Notes: a model not told the origin generated them from the sequence alone. Positions 7,720 through 17,605 are shown, numbered from the stretch's first letter. The stretch: DNA of 64,000 nt from JAVBKV01 sp031553885 (GCA_031553885.1 JAVBKV010000017.1:1-64000), one strand, 5' to 3'. Made by a program: numbers and translations.

Positions 7720-8631
7720 TTATAGTGTTAAGTCCAATTGTTCGATTGCCTTACGAATTTTATTCCGTTGTTCTTCCCCGAATTTATTGAAAGGTGCAGC
7801 CAGAAAATCACTACAAATACCAAGCAGGGAAAGGGTACATTTGACTCCCTTCAGGTAACTGGAACCGTAGCTTCCTATATTGTAAATCGAGGTACTGATC
7901 TGCATGACCTTGGCATGTAATTTTCTGACAGTATCCACATCTTTGGCTACAGCCGCATTATATAATGCCACATATAACTCAGGAAACATGTTAGCCCCAC
8001 CATTCACACCTCCACTGGCACCCAGCAACACCACTTCTCCCGTCATTTCCTCGGGACCTACAAACAGTGAAAAATCAGGACATTCCCGCATTTCATACAT
8101 CACTGATTGGAAATAACCTCCGTTGGCCGAGCTATCCTTAAACCCAATAACTTTTTCATTCTGGGCGATTCTTTTAATTGTGGAAGGGGCAAAAGAAACT
8201 TTGGTATGAGTCGGCATATTATATAAAAAGATCGGCAACGGCAATTGAGGGATCAGGTTTTCGTAAAATTCGGCCAGCTCAGGTTGTCCGGTTGCAAAAT
8301 AATAGGGAGGAGCTGAGACCAGGGCATCAGCGCCACAATCCGAAGCAACCCGGGACAGACGAATACTATCGACCAGGGAAGTATCAGAAATTCCGACCAA
8401 CAGAGGAAGCCTGTTTTTTAATATCCTGCTGGCTTCTCTGATCATTTCAGCCCTCAGGTTAAAGCTTAAACTCTGGGCCTCACCGGTAGTTCCCAAAATA
8501 AAAATACCGTGTACACCTCCTTTGATCACATGTTCGATCAGACGTTCCAATCCCTCTATATCCAGCCGGTCGTTATCCAACAACGGCGTAACCAACGGCG
8601 GAACAATTCCGCATAAAGATTTTTTCATCAT
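7720..8631 (-). CDS. DapA/NanA superfamily aldolase (dihydrodipicolinate synthase family)
   Basis: A 303-aa class I aldolase with a TIM-barrel fold. Visible are GTTGE (pyruvate carboxylate site), the catalytic tyrosine in FLYNMP and the Schiff-base lysine in VIGFKDSS. True DapA has an arginine shortly after the YN-x-P motif for aspartate semialdehyde, and here the equivalent stretch reads PTHT, which argues against lysine biosynthesis. N-acetylneuraminate lyase or another 2-keto-3-deoxy sugar acid aldolase fits the neighbours (NanQ-like protein, acidic-sugar transporter, sialidase-like fusion). Exact substrate unresolved. The start may be the second ATG, three bases later. Confidence 0.85.
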   Translation of the reverse strand: MMKKSLCGIVPPLVTPLLDNDRLDIEGLERLIEHVIKGGVHGIFILGTTGEAQSLSFNLRAEMIREASRILKNRLPLLVGISDTSLVDSIRLSRVASDCGADALVSAPPYYFATGQPELAEFYENLIPQLPLPIFLYNMPTHTKVSFAPSTIKRIAQNEKVIGFKDSSANGGYFQSVMYEMRECPDFSLFVGPEEMTGEVVLLGASGGVNGGANMFPELYVALYNAAVAKDVDTVRKLHAKVMQISTSIYNIGSYGSSYLKGVKCTLSLLGICSDFLAAPFNKFGEEQRNKIRKAIEQLDLTL

Positions 8632-8676
8632 ATTATTATTTTACCTGTATATTATTTTGTTTTTAATTCCTATTAT

Positions 8677-9684
8677 TCAATATTCCGGGGCATTGGAAAG
8701 GCTGGCAAACAATTCCGTATGAGTAGATACTGTTGTCTCCTTTTTTATCTGCTCAATAAGCAATTCGACCGACTTTTTACCCATATCCCGGATCGGTTGC
8801 TGGATGTATGGAATTGGAATGCTGGCAAAATCAAAGGCATCGCTTTTATCAAAACAAACTACCCGGATATCCTCCGGAATACGCACACCCCTATCGAGCA
8901 ATCTACGGATACCCAGCATGGATATACTGTTTGTTGCAAAGAATATTCCATCGACCTTGGACTCCCTGCTAAGCAAATCATCGATCGAATCATTGATATC
9001 CTCTGAAATATTCTGATAATTGATTTCTTTAATGATGGACGGATCATATATTTTAGCACTCTTCAACGCTTCTGCACATCCTCTTTTCCGTTCCTGCATG
9101 TGGGGCAGCTTGTTGTTGTAAATTACCTGGGCTATATGCCTGCATCCCGATTTCATCAGTAATTGAGTAGCATCGTAAGACGCATGATAATTGTTCACTA
9201 CCACATGGCTGACCGGTAAATTCGGGAAGTAACGATCCAGCAGCACCAGGGGAATCCGGGAATTCATCAGTTCACGTATCGGTTTTTCCCCGTCTTCGGT
9301 CGGAACGATGATAAACCCATCGACCTGCCTGCTTTTCAATGCACTGATCATTTTCTGCATTTTACTTCCGGATTCATTCGTGTTGGTGATAATGACCGTA
9401 TATCCCAACTTTTCAGCGTATTCCTGGATATAAAAAGCCAGGTTGGCAAAAAAGTTATTGGAAATATCGGCAATAACCAACCCGATTGTCTGAGACCGGC
9501 CCATTCGCAATCCTCTTGCAAAATTATTCGGTTCATAGTTTAATTCTTTGGCTGTCTGTCTTATCTTATCGGCAACCTCGGTTCTGATACGTCCTTCCTT
9601 TTCTTTGCCATTCAGGACCAAAGAAACCGTAGCATTGGAAACTCCAACTTTCTGAGCAATGTCTTTAATGGAAATACGGGCCAT
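8677..9684 (-). CDS. LacI-family transcriptional regulator
   Basis: A 335-aa repressor. The N-terminal helix-turn-helix reads IKDIAQKVGVSNATVSLVLN, followed by the hinge around NNFARGLRMGRS and a periplasmic-binding-protein-like effector domain. It sits inside the operon, 8 bp after the GDPD fusion gene and before the aldolase. LacI proteins bind palindromes with a central CG, and AAACGTTT palindromes occur at the two promoters at the far upstream end of the locus (35655 and 36981). It is therefore the obvious candidate regulator of those sites. That pairing is inferred. Confidence 0.93.
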   Translation of the reverse strand: MARISIKDIAQKVGVSNATVSLVLNGKEKEGRIRTEVADKIRQTAKELNYEPNNFARGLRMGRSQTIGLVIADISNNFFANLAFYIQEYAEKLGYTVIITNTNESGSKMQKMISALKSRQVDGFIIVPTEDGEKPIRELMNSRIPLVLLDRYFPNLPVSHVVVNNYHASYDATQLLMKSGCRHIAQVIYNNKLPHMQERKRGCAEALKSAKIYDPSIIKEINYQNISEDINDSIDDLLSRESKVDGIFFATNSISMLGIRRLLDRGVRIPEDIRVVCFDKSDAFDFASIPIPYIQQPIRDMGKKSVELLIEQIKKETTVSTHTELFASLSNAPEY

Positions 9685-9692
9685 AGTTATAG

Positions 9693-11498
9693 TTATTTAA
9701 TTTCTAATTCAACGTATTTAATCATTTTCCGGTTATAGGTATATACGGCATGAACTGTTCCTTTTTTATCTTGTATAATAGCCGGATAACTGAATTCGCC
9801 CGCTTCCTGATCCTCCAGATCAATCAGTTTTCTCCAACTTCTACCGTCCATGGAACAAGCCACGGCCAATTTATTTCTTCCCTTTGTCATGGGATTGTAT
9901 ATCAATAACTGCAATCCATTGGACAGCGTGACGGCATCCGTACCTGCATTGTTATTCGGAAGGCCGGTAGCAGTCAGCGGAGACCAGGATTCACCGTTAT
10001 CGATCGACCAGGATTCCGCAATGCATTTGTTTTTGGTGCGGCATAAAATCTGCATCGCTCCATCTTTATAAAATAAAACAGAAGGCTGGATTGCATTGAG
10101 TGTATCGTTTTTCAATTCGATTTTCCTCCATCCTTCAAGGTCCTGACCGGACATTTCCAGGTAAACATTCCATTTCCCGGGGATTTCGATACTGGTCGGA
10201 TAAAGAATTTTTCCGGTCGACAAACGAACCGGCTTATTTTTGATCGGTCCTAAACAAGCGCGTGGTATTTCCGTTTTTTTTGACCAGGTTTTCCCTTCAT
10301 CTTTAGAAATCTTATATTCTCCCCACCAGGTACTCGGACTGGGGCCTACTTTATAATACAACACAATATCACCGTTGTCCCTTTTGTATAAAACCGGATT
10401 CCAACAGGGGTATCTTTCCTTGTCGTTCTGTATGCCGTCGGCAATCAGTACCGGAGCAGTCCATTTCCCGTCTTTTTGCAAGCGGGAAGAGTAAATACAG
10501 ACATCAGGATGATTTTCATGAGTTCCTCCGAACCAGGCAGTCAGAATGCCGTCTTTTGTTTCGACAAGCGTAGATGCATGACAGGAAGGAAAAGACGCTT
10601 TTTCGTAAATCATTTCTGCTTTACGTAGCTGGACATCAATAGCTTTCAATTTTTCCAATTCTTTATTTTTCAGAAATTCAATCAGTTGTCCGGGATAATC
10701 CGTCTGAATCACATTCACAGAAGTCATATCCTTCAGTAATTGAGAAAAGCCTTCGTTTTTATTTTCAAATTTATCGTATTTTCCCAACGCATTGGCCCAG
10801 ATTCTTGTTTGACTATGAAATTTTTTCATGGCTGTATCCTCATAAAAAGAAGGATCGATGTGAACGACCGGCACTTTTTCCAGTTTGAGGATAGCCTCCA
10901 TGTCCTTCTGTTCATAAGCCCTGGGCATAATCATCACGTTACCGGATATCTTACGCAGGAAAGGAATTTCCTTATAGTCGTACAGAAAAAATAATACCTG
11001 ACTTTCCATACCGGCAGTGCGGATGGCATCACAGGTTTTTTGCACATAAATACTATCCGCTTTGTAATCCAGATCGACCAGGATTCTTCCCTTGGTCAGT
11101 TTCAACACCTGATCGAAAGTTGGGATTTTTTCTGAAGTTTCTTGTCCGTTGTGAACCAGTCGGAGTTTTTGTATTTCTTCAAAAGTAAAATCACCGACAT
11201 TTCCTTTCCCGTTTGTGGTCCGATCCACTGTTTTGTCGTGCATAATGATCAGGTGACCATCTTTGGTTGACCGCAGATCCACCTCCAGGATATCCACACC
11301 CAGGCGGATGGCTTCTTCGAAAGCCGGCATGGAGTTTTCGGGATAATCCAGATGAACGCCACGGTGAGAGGCGACCAGTATCTTATCCGGATTATTGTGG
11401 AACCTGGATAAGATAAAATTCAGATTGGATTCCTGGGCTATAAGACTTATACACAGCCCAAATAGCCAACCAATCAAAACAGGGATTTTTTTATTCAT
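9693..11498 (-). CDS. glycerophosphodiester phosphodiesterase fused to a sialidase-like propeller
   Basis: A 601-aa exported two-domain protein. After a signal peptide, residues about 35-280 are a GDPD domain: SHRG, ENSMPAFEEAI, EVDLRSTKDGHLIIMHD and the matching C-terminal strands. Residues about 300-600 are a BNR/sialidase-like six-bladed propeller: CHASTLVETKDG, WFGGTHE, then SKDEGKTW and SIDNGESW Asp-box-like repeats. The first half should cleave phosphodiesters such as glycerophosphoryl links. The second should act on or bind a glycan, though catalytic residues of true sialidases are not evident. Its start overlaps the alkaline phosphatase stop (ATGA), so translation is coupled. The fusion is unusual. 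Confidence 0.85.
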   Translation of the reverse strand: MNKKIPVLIGWLFGLCISLIAQESNLNFILSRFHNNPDKILVASHRGVHLDYPENSMPAFEEAIRLGVDILEVDLRSTKDGHLIIMHDKTVDRTTNGKGNVGDFTFEEIQKLRLVHNGQETSEKIPTFDQVLKLTKGRILVDLDYKADSIYVQKTCDAIRTAGMESQVLFFLYDYKEIPFLRKISGNVMIMPRAYEQKDMEAILKLEKVPVVHIDPSFYEDTAMKKFHSQTRIWANALGKYDKFENKNEGFSQLLKDMTSVNVIQTDYPGQLIEFLKNKELEKLKAIDVQLRKAEMIYEKASFPSCHASTLVETKDGILTAWFGGTHENHPDVCIYSSRLQKDGKWTAPVLIADGIQNDKERYPCWNPVLYKRDNGDIVLYYKVGPSPSTWWGEYKISKDEGKTWSKKTEIPRACLGPIKNKPVRLSTGKILYPTSIEIPGKWNVYLEMSGQDLEGWRKIELKNDTLNAIQPSVLFYKDGAMQILCRTKNKCIAESWSIDNGESWSPLTATGLPNNNAGTDAVTLSNGLQLLIYNPMTKGRNKLAVACSMDGRSWRKLIDLEDQEAGEFSYPAIIQDKKGTVHAVYTYNRKMIKYVELEIK

Positions 11499-12598
11499 TT
11501 TCCTGAATCTGATTTGTTAAAATTATATAATTTCAATACTTTAGATAAAATATCCGAATTCTGGTATATTCCTGCAAACTGGTTGGCACCTGCACCATAG
11601 GCAAATACTGGGACCATTACAGCAGAATGTCCTCCGGTAGCATACCTGGCATCCACTTCTCCTGCCTGCAGATCTCCACCGGTCAGGGCCATACCTCCCG
11701 TTTCATGATCGGCAGTAATAATTACCAAAGTGTGAGGATCCTGTTCGGCATAATCGAAAGCAACCTTGACGGCACGGTCAAAATCAAGCATTTCATTCAC
11801 CGTACTGTCCTTGCTGTTGGCGTGGCAGGCCCAGTCGATCTGAGAGCCCTCTACCATCAGGAAAAATCCTTTTTCATTATTTTTCAGGATGTTGATTGCC
11901 GTTTGTACCCCTTCTGGTAACATGTCTCCTCTTTCAGGGTAGGCAGCCGGATGCTCGTCTGCAACAAAACCCATCAACTTTCCGGAAGTTACTTTTTTTG
12001 CATCTTCCAGGGTATAAGTCACCTGATAACCCTTTGCTTTCAGTTGTTCGGACAAGTTCTGTCCATCGGCACGTTCTTCGAATTTTTTACGTCCACCGGC
12101 AATACAGACAGTAATATCTGTTTTCAGGAAATCGGCAGCAATCTCTTCTTCCATTTTGCGACTAACCTGATGGCCATAAAAAGATGCAGGAGTAGCATGT
12201 GTAGCGGCGCAGCTAACAACAATTCCTGTAGATAAACCAGCTTCGGCAGCATATTCCAGCATTGATTTTACCGCTTTATTATCAGGATCCATGCCTATTG
12301 TTCCGTTATTTGTTTTAACTCCGCAGGCAATGGCTGTTCCTCCCGCCGCAGAATCAGTGATATAACTATCGGCAGAATACGTCTTTGAGAATCCAACAAA
12401 CTGGCAACGTTCCAAGTTGAGAGTTCCTTTATTGGCAGTCAATCCGGAATAAACCTGACTTACCCCCATTCCATCTCCAATCATTACAATGATATTCTTT
12501 ACCTGAGGCGTTTTTTCTGTCGAACAACACTCTTTTGAAGTACACCGGATAAACAGTACGGCAAAAACGATAGATACCCAACAATAAGACTTTTTCAT
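11495..12598 (-). CDS. alkaline phosphatase (PhoA-like)
   Basis: A 367-aa lipoprotein (signal ends near FIRC). It has the alkaline phosphatase core: IGDGMG (metal site), TDSAAGGTA with the nucleophilic serine, HATPA, EGSQIDWACH and ITADHETGG metal ligands, and a late GGHS. It would hydrolyse phosphate monoesters outside the cytoplasm. The gene overlaps the GDPD fusion by 4 bp, so a phosphodiester cleaved by GDPD could be dephosphorylated by this neighbour. Being embedded in a SusCD locus suggests carbon-source processing rather than simple phosphate starvation. Confidence 0.93.
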   Translation of the reverse strand: MKKSYCWVSIVFAVLFIRCTSKECCSTEKTPQVKNIIVMIGDGMGVSQVYSGLTANKGTLNLERCQFVGFSKTYSADSYITDSAAGGTAIACGVKTNNGTIGMDPDNKAVKSMLEYAAEAGLSTGIVVSCAATHATPASFYGHQVSRKMEEEIAADFLKTDITVCIAGGRKKFEERADGQNLSEQLKAKGYQVTYTLEDAKKVTSGKLMGFVADEHPAAYPERGDMLPEGVQTAINILKNNEKGFFLMVEGSQIDWACHANSKDSTVNEMLDFDRAVKVAFDYAEQDPHTLVIITADHETGGMALTGGDLQAGEVDARYATGGHSAVMVPVFAYGAGANQFAGIYQNSDILSKVLKLYNFNKSDSGK

Positions 12599-12626
12599 CT
12601 TTCTATATTTTTATATGTTATATTTT

Positions 12627-14945
12627 TTATTTTTTAATCAACCAGATATCACATACTTTGGATTGTTGCCTCCAATTGAGTTGGGATTCTTCCGGCTCGT
12701 CAAAGGTTACCTCTATTTTACCGTCGCATACATAACGGCGATCGATCAGAAACTCCTTGAACTCTTCCAGTCCTTTATTGTACACCACCGGTTCGATCCG
12801 TACTCCGTCTACCCTCAGCAGGGCATCACCAAAGCCGGCAATGCGGATAAAATAACGTCCTTCCGGATCCAAGTCCTCGTAAACCAGTTTCGGAAAATTC
12901 TGGAATAACTGGGTAGAAAGCCGTTTGCGGCTCATTCCATTGTCCCACCAGGCCACGTCACAAGCATCATCTACAACAGTCAACACATGCGAACTTTGAG
13001 CAATGTTTGAAACATTATCATAAAAACTTCCTTTTCCCGGATCATCCCAGGTACGGATCGTATCCAGACGGGCCAGTTGTTCTTCTTTGGTTTTCATCGA
13101 ACGGATTTTTCCAAATTCATCGGCCAGCCACCAGCGATTGTTCAGAGGATAATCCACGAAATCGAGGATGCAACCTCTTTCAGGTCCGGCTGCGCCATAT
13201 TTATCAACGCTGGTCTGGTAACCGATCGTCTTGTACAAACCTTCACAATAATCGACTATCTTCTGACGCAATGGAGCAGAAGGGTTGATCTGATCCGCTT
13301 CATTTACTTTAGCCAACGCCTGCTTCATCGCTTCTTCCGGACCTATAACGGGTGCCTGAGCCATTATTGAATTTGCTTCTTTTTCTAACTTCTGTTCGTA
13401 AATTTTCCGTCTCCGGACATACGTATCGTAATAAGAACGCAGGACAAACATTTGCCATCTCCAGTTTTTCTGCAACTGAGGATAAGCCTTTTCCAGTTCC
13501 TGCCAGCGATTGAAAGTCATCTCGATTCCTCCGTTCGCTTCAACCGGACCTCTCCAGTTGTTTTCCAGACTCAGTACTGCATCCGATACATGATCGGCCG
13601 GATTGGTTCCGAAGAAATAACGCACATATTGTTCGACGATATCCGTTACGTCTTCTTTGGTATCCCAACCTTTCCGGCTCCAGACGATCTTATTCATATC
13701 ATCGTGCGAACCGTCGGAATAGGTCAGAAAACCATCCGTAAGCGGAGCATAACGATTATGAATTTCTGCATAAAAGAACGGTTCCGGATTAACCGGTTCA
13801 CGTCCCAGCGTCAACGCATACGCCTGATCATAACGGGGAGTCGGATATTGGCAGCGTACCGTATGCGTAATATCCGGATAATGACGGTGCTTGTATTTTT
13901 TAGGCAAACGCGCCCGGGTATCAGCCATAGACGGACTGCTTGGCCCGCTGGCAATACCGGTAAACCAATCCGGATCTTCTTTTTTCAGGTATTCATAAAA
14001 ATAATCCACCTGTTCATCGCTGAATCCCTGTAATGACAGCCAGATTCCTGCATTCGGATGATATTTTTTCAACTCCGTAGCAATATCCTTCAGGAAAGGC
14101 ATCACATATTCCGGATGATTTTCACCCGGATCTCCTCCCGGGAAAAACAGGCCATCGAAACGAGGACATTTTTTATAAAATTCAATGTGCCTTTTAACTT
14201 CTGCAGCATAATACGTTGGATCAGACAGATCTCCTTCCGCCGGAACCCATACCCAATATTCCAATCCGTAACGACGACAGACATCACTGATAAAAAGATT
14301 CATATCGTCTTTCGTTTCCTTCATGAAAGGAACATCTTTTTCATCAAACGGAATGGTTTCAATACTGTTTGTTCCGAAAACCGCCAGATCCCGGATGTAT
14401 TGTTCGAACTGCTCCTTCGACCAGGCATCGTACGTATTAGCCGTATTACGATACCCTAATTGGTGACCGCGGAGAGGATATTCCGGAGCCGTACAAATGG
14501 CATATTTCGTATCGAAAAACAACTTACCTTTGGTCAGGGAAGCTGTGCGCAACAAATAACCGGCTGCAAACAAGGCTCCCCGCTCATCGGCGGCAATCAG
14601 CCAGAGGACCTTACGATTGCCATCTTCCGTTTGTACCAGACAGAAACCTTCTGCTTTCGTCATTTCCCGGGCCGAAGCCGGAAGATCGAGTCCGGATAAT
14701 TGCTTATCAGTGGACAAGGCGAGCGCTATTGTTGTATTTCCTTGTACTTTATCAGTCAGAGGAAGACGAATCTGTGTCCGGGAATAAATTTCTTCCTGCA
14801 AAACCTGAATAACCGTTTCCCTGACGGGAGAAGGAATTTCCTTCGAGACAATCAGTGAAGCTTTTGAAAAATCGGTATTACCGGCTTGTAACAAAACCGG
14901 AGTAAATAAACATACTGCAAATATTACTAAAAAAATGCGTTTCAT
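12627..14945 (-). CDS. putative glycoside hydrolase, GH20/GH67-like architecture
   Basis: A 772-aa secreted protein. After the signal peptide an N-terminal domain (about 25-150) resembles the zincin-like domain preceding GH20 and GH67 barrels. A TIM-barrel-like region follows (about 155-480), opening with RGHQLGYR and including FFPGGDPGENHP, an acidic loop that could hold catalytic carboxylates, and LSLQGFSDEQ. A helical region and a beta-rich C-terminal domain complete it. The catalytic pair of known GH20 enzymes is not recognisable, so family and specificity are open. It lies 2 bp from the GH2 gene and is surely co-translated with it. Confidence 0.6.
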   Translation of the reverse strand: MKRIFLVIFAVCLFTPVLLQAGNTDFSKASLIVSKEIPSPVRETVIQVLQEEIYSRTQIRLPLTDKVQGNTTIALALSTDKQLSGLDLPASAREMTKAEGFCLVQTEDGNRKVLWLIAADERGALFAAGYLLRTASLTKGKLFFDTKYAICTAPEYPLRGHQLGYRNTANTYDAWSKEQFEQYIRDLAVFGTNSIETIPFDEKDVPFMKETKDDMNLFISDVCRRYGLEYWVWVPAEGDLSDPTYYAAEVKRHIEFYKKCPRFDGLFFPGGDPGENHPEYVMPFLKDIATELKKYHPNAGIWLSLQGFSDEQVDYFYEYLKKEDPDWFTGIASGPSSPSMADTRARLPKKYKHRHYPDITHTVRCQYPTPRYDQAYALTLGREPVNPEPFFYAEIHNRYAPLTDGFLTYSDGSHDDMNKIVWSRKGWDTKEDVTDIVEQYVRYFFGTNPADHVSDAVLSLENNWRGPVEANGGIEMTFNRWQELEKAYPQLQKNWRWQMFVLRSYYDTYVRRRKIYEQKLEKEANSIMAQAPVIGPEEAMKQALAKVNEADQINPSAPLRQKIVDYCEGLYKTIGYQTSVDKYGAAGPERGCILDFVDYPLNNRWWLADEFGKIRSMKTKEEQLARLDTIRTWDDPGKGSFYDNVSNIAQSSHVLTVVDDACDVAWWDNGMSRKRLSTQLFQNFPKLVYEDLDPEGRYFIRIAGFGDALLRVDGVRIEPVVYNKGLEEFKEFLIDRRYVCDGKIEVTFDEPEESQLNWRQQSKVCDIWLIKK

Positions 14946-14947
14946 AT

Positions 14948-17605
14948 TTATCGTTTCATAGGTTTAACATTCACGCCCTGAATAATCACTTTCGGTTCCG
15001 TAGCAATATCCGTTTCGCTGCAACGGGCTGTAATTACTTTCTTGTCATCGTTGATCATAGAAACATAATTATCCGTCCAGTAGACCGGTAAAACAGGTTC
15101 TCCGGCATCATTGACCAGCAACAATTCAATGCAAAATGCAATGTGTTTACTTGTATTACTCAACGTCACTTCCACTACCCACTCTCCATTTTCTTTTTTC
15201 ACCTTCTTGGAAGCATTCACCTGAGGCAAAGGTAATTCATTCAGGCGTTTCAGGTTGGCAAAATCTTTCTGGGGAGTATAATACCAGAAATACTTGCTCC
15301 AATCCATCTGGTCTTCCTTACCGGAAAGCCAGTAAAAATTATCGGCAATCGACTGATGAGAGCCATCCTCCAGAGTCAGGTTCAGGAAATAAGTTTCTTC
15401 CGGAGACGCCAACCGGGGAAGTTCAACCACTGGTACCGTTGTGTTTTCTTTCAGGGAAACCTTGGTTCCGTATTCATATACGACTTTCGATTGGCTGTCG
15501 TACAGCGTCACGCGAGCCGTAACATCATTCAGATCGCCCCGTATATCATTGGCTGCATAGACCTTCCTGTCGTAGTAATTATAAATAATGTTGACCGGCT
15601 GGCAAGCCTTCTTTGTTCCGAAATAAGCACCATTAGGCATCAGGTATGAATCGTACAACTGCCAGTAAAATTCCGGCCAGGCTGAATTCAGTTGCCACTG
15701 TACCACTCCGGTCGCTGCCGGACGGTTCACGACAAAAGCTTCAAACATCGGGCGGATAGCTTCGTAATTCATCCACTGGGCTTTCATCGCCAGTTCTTCA
15801 ATATTCTGAGACTCGCCATACCGTTTATTCATGGCATTAAGGTATACTTTGACACTGTTGAAATCCTTGCGTCCCGAATGAAAGTCCCACATTTCATTCA
15901 TCGGCGGCCAGAGTTGTTCTTCCGGGATCATTTTACGAATGCTCGATATGGGAGGTATCTGCGGACCAGGACCCGTTTCCGTATTAAAGCCGAAAGCGCC
16001 TCCTAATTTCTTATCTTCATACCAGTAAACGGGTGGAACATATTCATAAGGACCATTCATTTTCATTCCGGTCGGACCGCTGAGCGTGCTGTTAAATTCT
16101 CCGGCCGACACCAGCAGCGAACGGCTTTGATCGTATTGCTCCAACGTCTGATCGTATTTTTTCTCCAGCGAAGGTTTGGGCATCGCATCACTACCGACAG
16201 CCCATACAAAAATCGAAGGGTGATTACGCAACCAGATTACCTGATCGCGGAACATATCGGACAACAACGTTTCTTCCTCCGGTTTTAGTTTCACTCCGTA
16301 GATTTCCGTTCCTTCGTTGATCGGAATGTTCTGGTCTTCTTCCTTTACTTCCAGTGGCAGGCCCAGGTAATCCGGCCATTCCCACTGGCAACTCCATCCC
16401 ACCATCAGCAGGATACCGTTTTCATCGCAAAGATCGTATATTTCTTCACTATTGCCCCAGAAACCTTCGAACCGGATCGAGTTCAGGTTCATTTCTTTCA
16501 CATAACGGATCTGAGCCTCATTGGTACGGGTGTTGTCCCGTAAAAACAAATCATCGACCCAGCCTGCGCTTTTTATCAGAACTTCCCGTCCGTTCAGTTT
16601 GTATCCCCGGACCTGTTTCTCATTCATGTAGGTTTCAATCGAACGAACACCAAAACGAACCGAGGTAGTATCGACCAACTGACTTCCGTCCCACAATGCC
16701 AGATTCAGGGTATACATTTCAGGATTCCCCAATCCGTTGGACCACCACAGACGGGGTTCTTTCATTACCAATTCCTTGAATTTATCCGGACTTAATTTCG
16801 CCAAAACCGTTTGTCCGGGTTCTGCGGTAAATTCATCTTTCACAACAATATTTTCAATCCGGGCTTCCAGTGTCAGCGTTTTGGCTTCCGGACCATGATT
16901 GGTCAGTTCCGCACTGATATTCACAGCCGCTTCTTTTAATGTCTGGGTATTAACATCTGTCGTAATAAAAGGACGGTTGATCGAAGCTTTTCCGCTGCGT
17001 TTCACCCGGACCTGACGGTAAACACCCATATTATGATCGGGAGGCACAGGCGCCCAGTCAACAAATCCCATGTAAAAATCACCAGGTACAGGAGGCACTA
17101 TTTCTATGGCCAGTTGGTTTCCTGATGATTTGGCCAAAGCAGTAATATCGCAGTCAAACTGACGAAAAGCCCCGAAAGCCGTATCCGCAGAAATGACCTG
17201 GGTTCCGTTCAGCCAGACATTCGTACGGTAATTGACTCCATCCAGGAAGAGTTGAGTTTGTTCACTGGCAGAATCAAAAGCCGGTAAATCGAATGAGGTA
17301 CAATACCACCAGTTCTTTTCAAAAGGAGCAACCGGAATAGTTGTAAGGTTCTTTCCGAAAAACGGATCTTTGTAGACTCCGGCATTGCATAGCGCACCCA
17401 AGACCGTCGAAGGGACTGATATTTTATACCAATCTTCGCCCGGAGTAAACGAAGAAGATAATGTTGCTCCATCCGCATTCAATTGTTCAGAAGAATGCAG
17501 GTACCAATTATCTGCAAGGACTACCTCCTTAATCGTAACCGACCGGGAACAGGATACCAGCAGTAAAGCAGATACAACCAAAGAAAAAACCGTTCTGATG
17601 TTCAT
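14948..17605 (-). CDS. GH2 exo-beta-D-glucosaminidase-like lipoprotein
   Basis: An 885-aa lipoprotein (signal ends VSC) with a jelly-roll sugar-binding domain (about 30-205), an Ig-like domain (205-320), a TIM barrel (320-600) and C-terminal beta domains. It resembles the exo-beta-glucosaminidase (CsxA) branch of GH2: the acid/base is the aspartate in VGSD (D473) rather than the NE pair of beta-galactosidases, and the nucleophile is the glutamate in FNTETGPG (E543). GWSCQWEW matches the same branch. CsxA has D469 and E541, almost the same spacing. Removal of terminal GlcN is the best guess. Mannosidase-like activity is the alternative. Confidence 0.82.
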   Translation of the reverse strand: MNIRTVFSLVVSALLLVSCSRSVTIKEVVLADNWYLHSSEQLNADGATLSSSFTPGEDWYKISVPSTVLGALCNAGVYKDPFFGKNLTTIPVAPFEKNWWYCTSFDLPAFDSASEQTQLFLDGVNYRTNVWLNGTQVISADTAFGAFRQFDCDITALAKSSGNQLAIEIVPPVPGDFYMGFVDWAPVPPDHNMGVYRQVRVKRSGKASINRPFITTDVNTQTLKEAAVNISAELTNHGPEAKTLTLEARIENIVVKDEFTAEPGQTVLAKLSPDKFKELVMKEPRLWWSNGLGNPEMYTLNLALWDGSQLVDTTSVRFGVRSIETYMNEKQVRGYKLNGREVLIKSAGWVDDLFLRDNTRTNEAQIRYVKEMNLNSIRFEGFWGNSEEIYDLCDENGILLMVGWSCQWEWPDYLGLPLEVKEEDQNIPINEGTEIYGVKLKPEEETLLSDMFRDQVIWLRNHPSIFVWAVGSDAMPKPSLEKKYDQTLEQYDQSRSLLVSAGEFNSTLSGPTGMKMNGPYEYVPPVYWYEDKKLGGAFGFNTETGPGPQIPPISSIRKMIPEEQLWPPMNEMWDFHSGRKDFNSVKVYLNAMNKRYGESQNIEELAMKAQWMNYEAIRPMFEAFVVNRPAATGVVQWQLNSAWPEFYWQLYDSYLMPNGAYFGTKKACQPVNIIYNYYDRKVYAANDIRGDLNDVTARVTLYDSQSKVVYEYGTKVSLKENTTVPVVELPRLASPEETYFLNLTLEDGSHQSIADNFYWLSGKEDQMDWSKYFWYYTPQKDFANLKRLNELPLPQVNASKKVKKENGEWVVEVTLSNTSKHIAFCIELLLVNDAGEPVLPVYWTDNYVSMINDDKKVITARCSETDIATEPKVIIQGVNVKPMKR

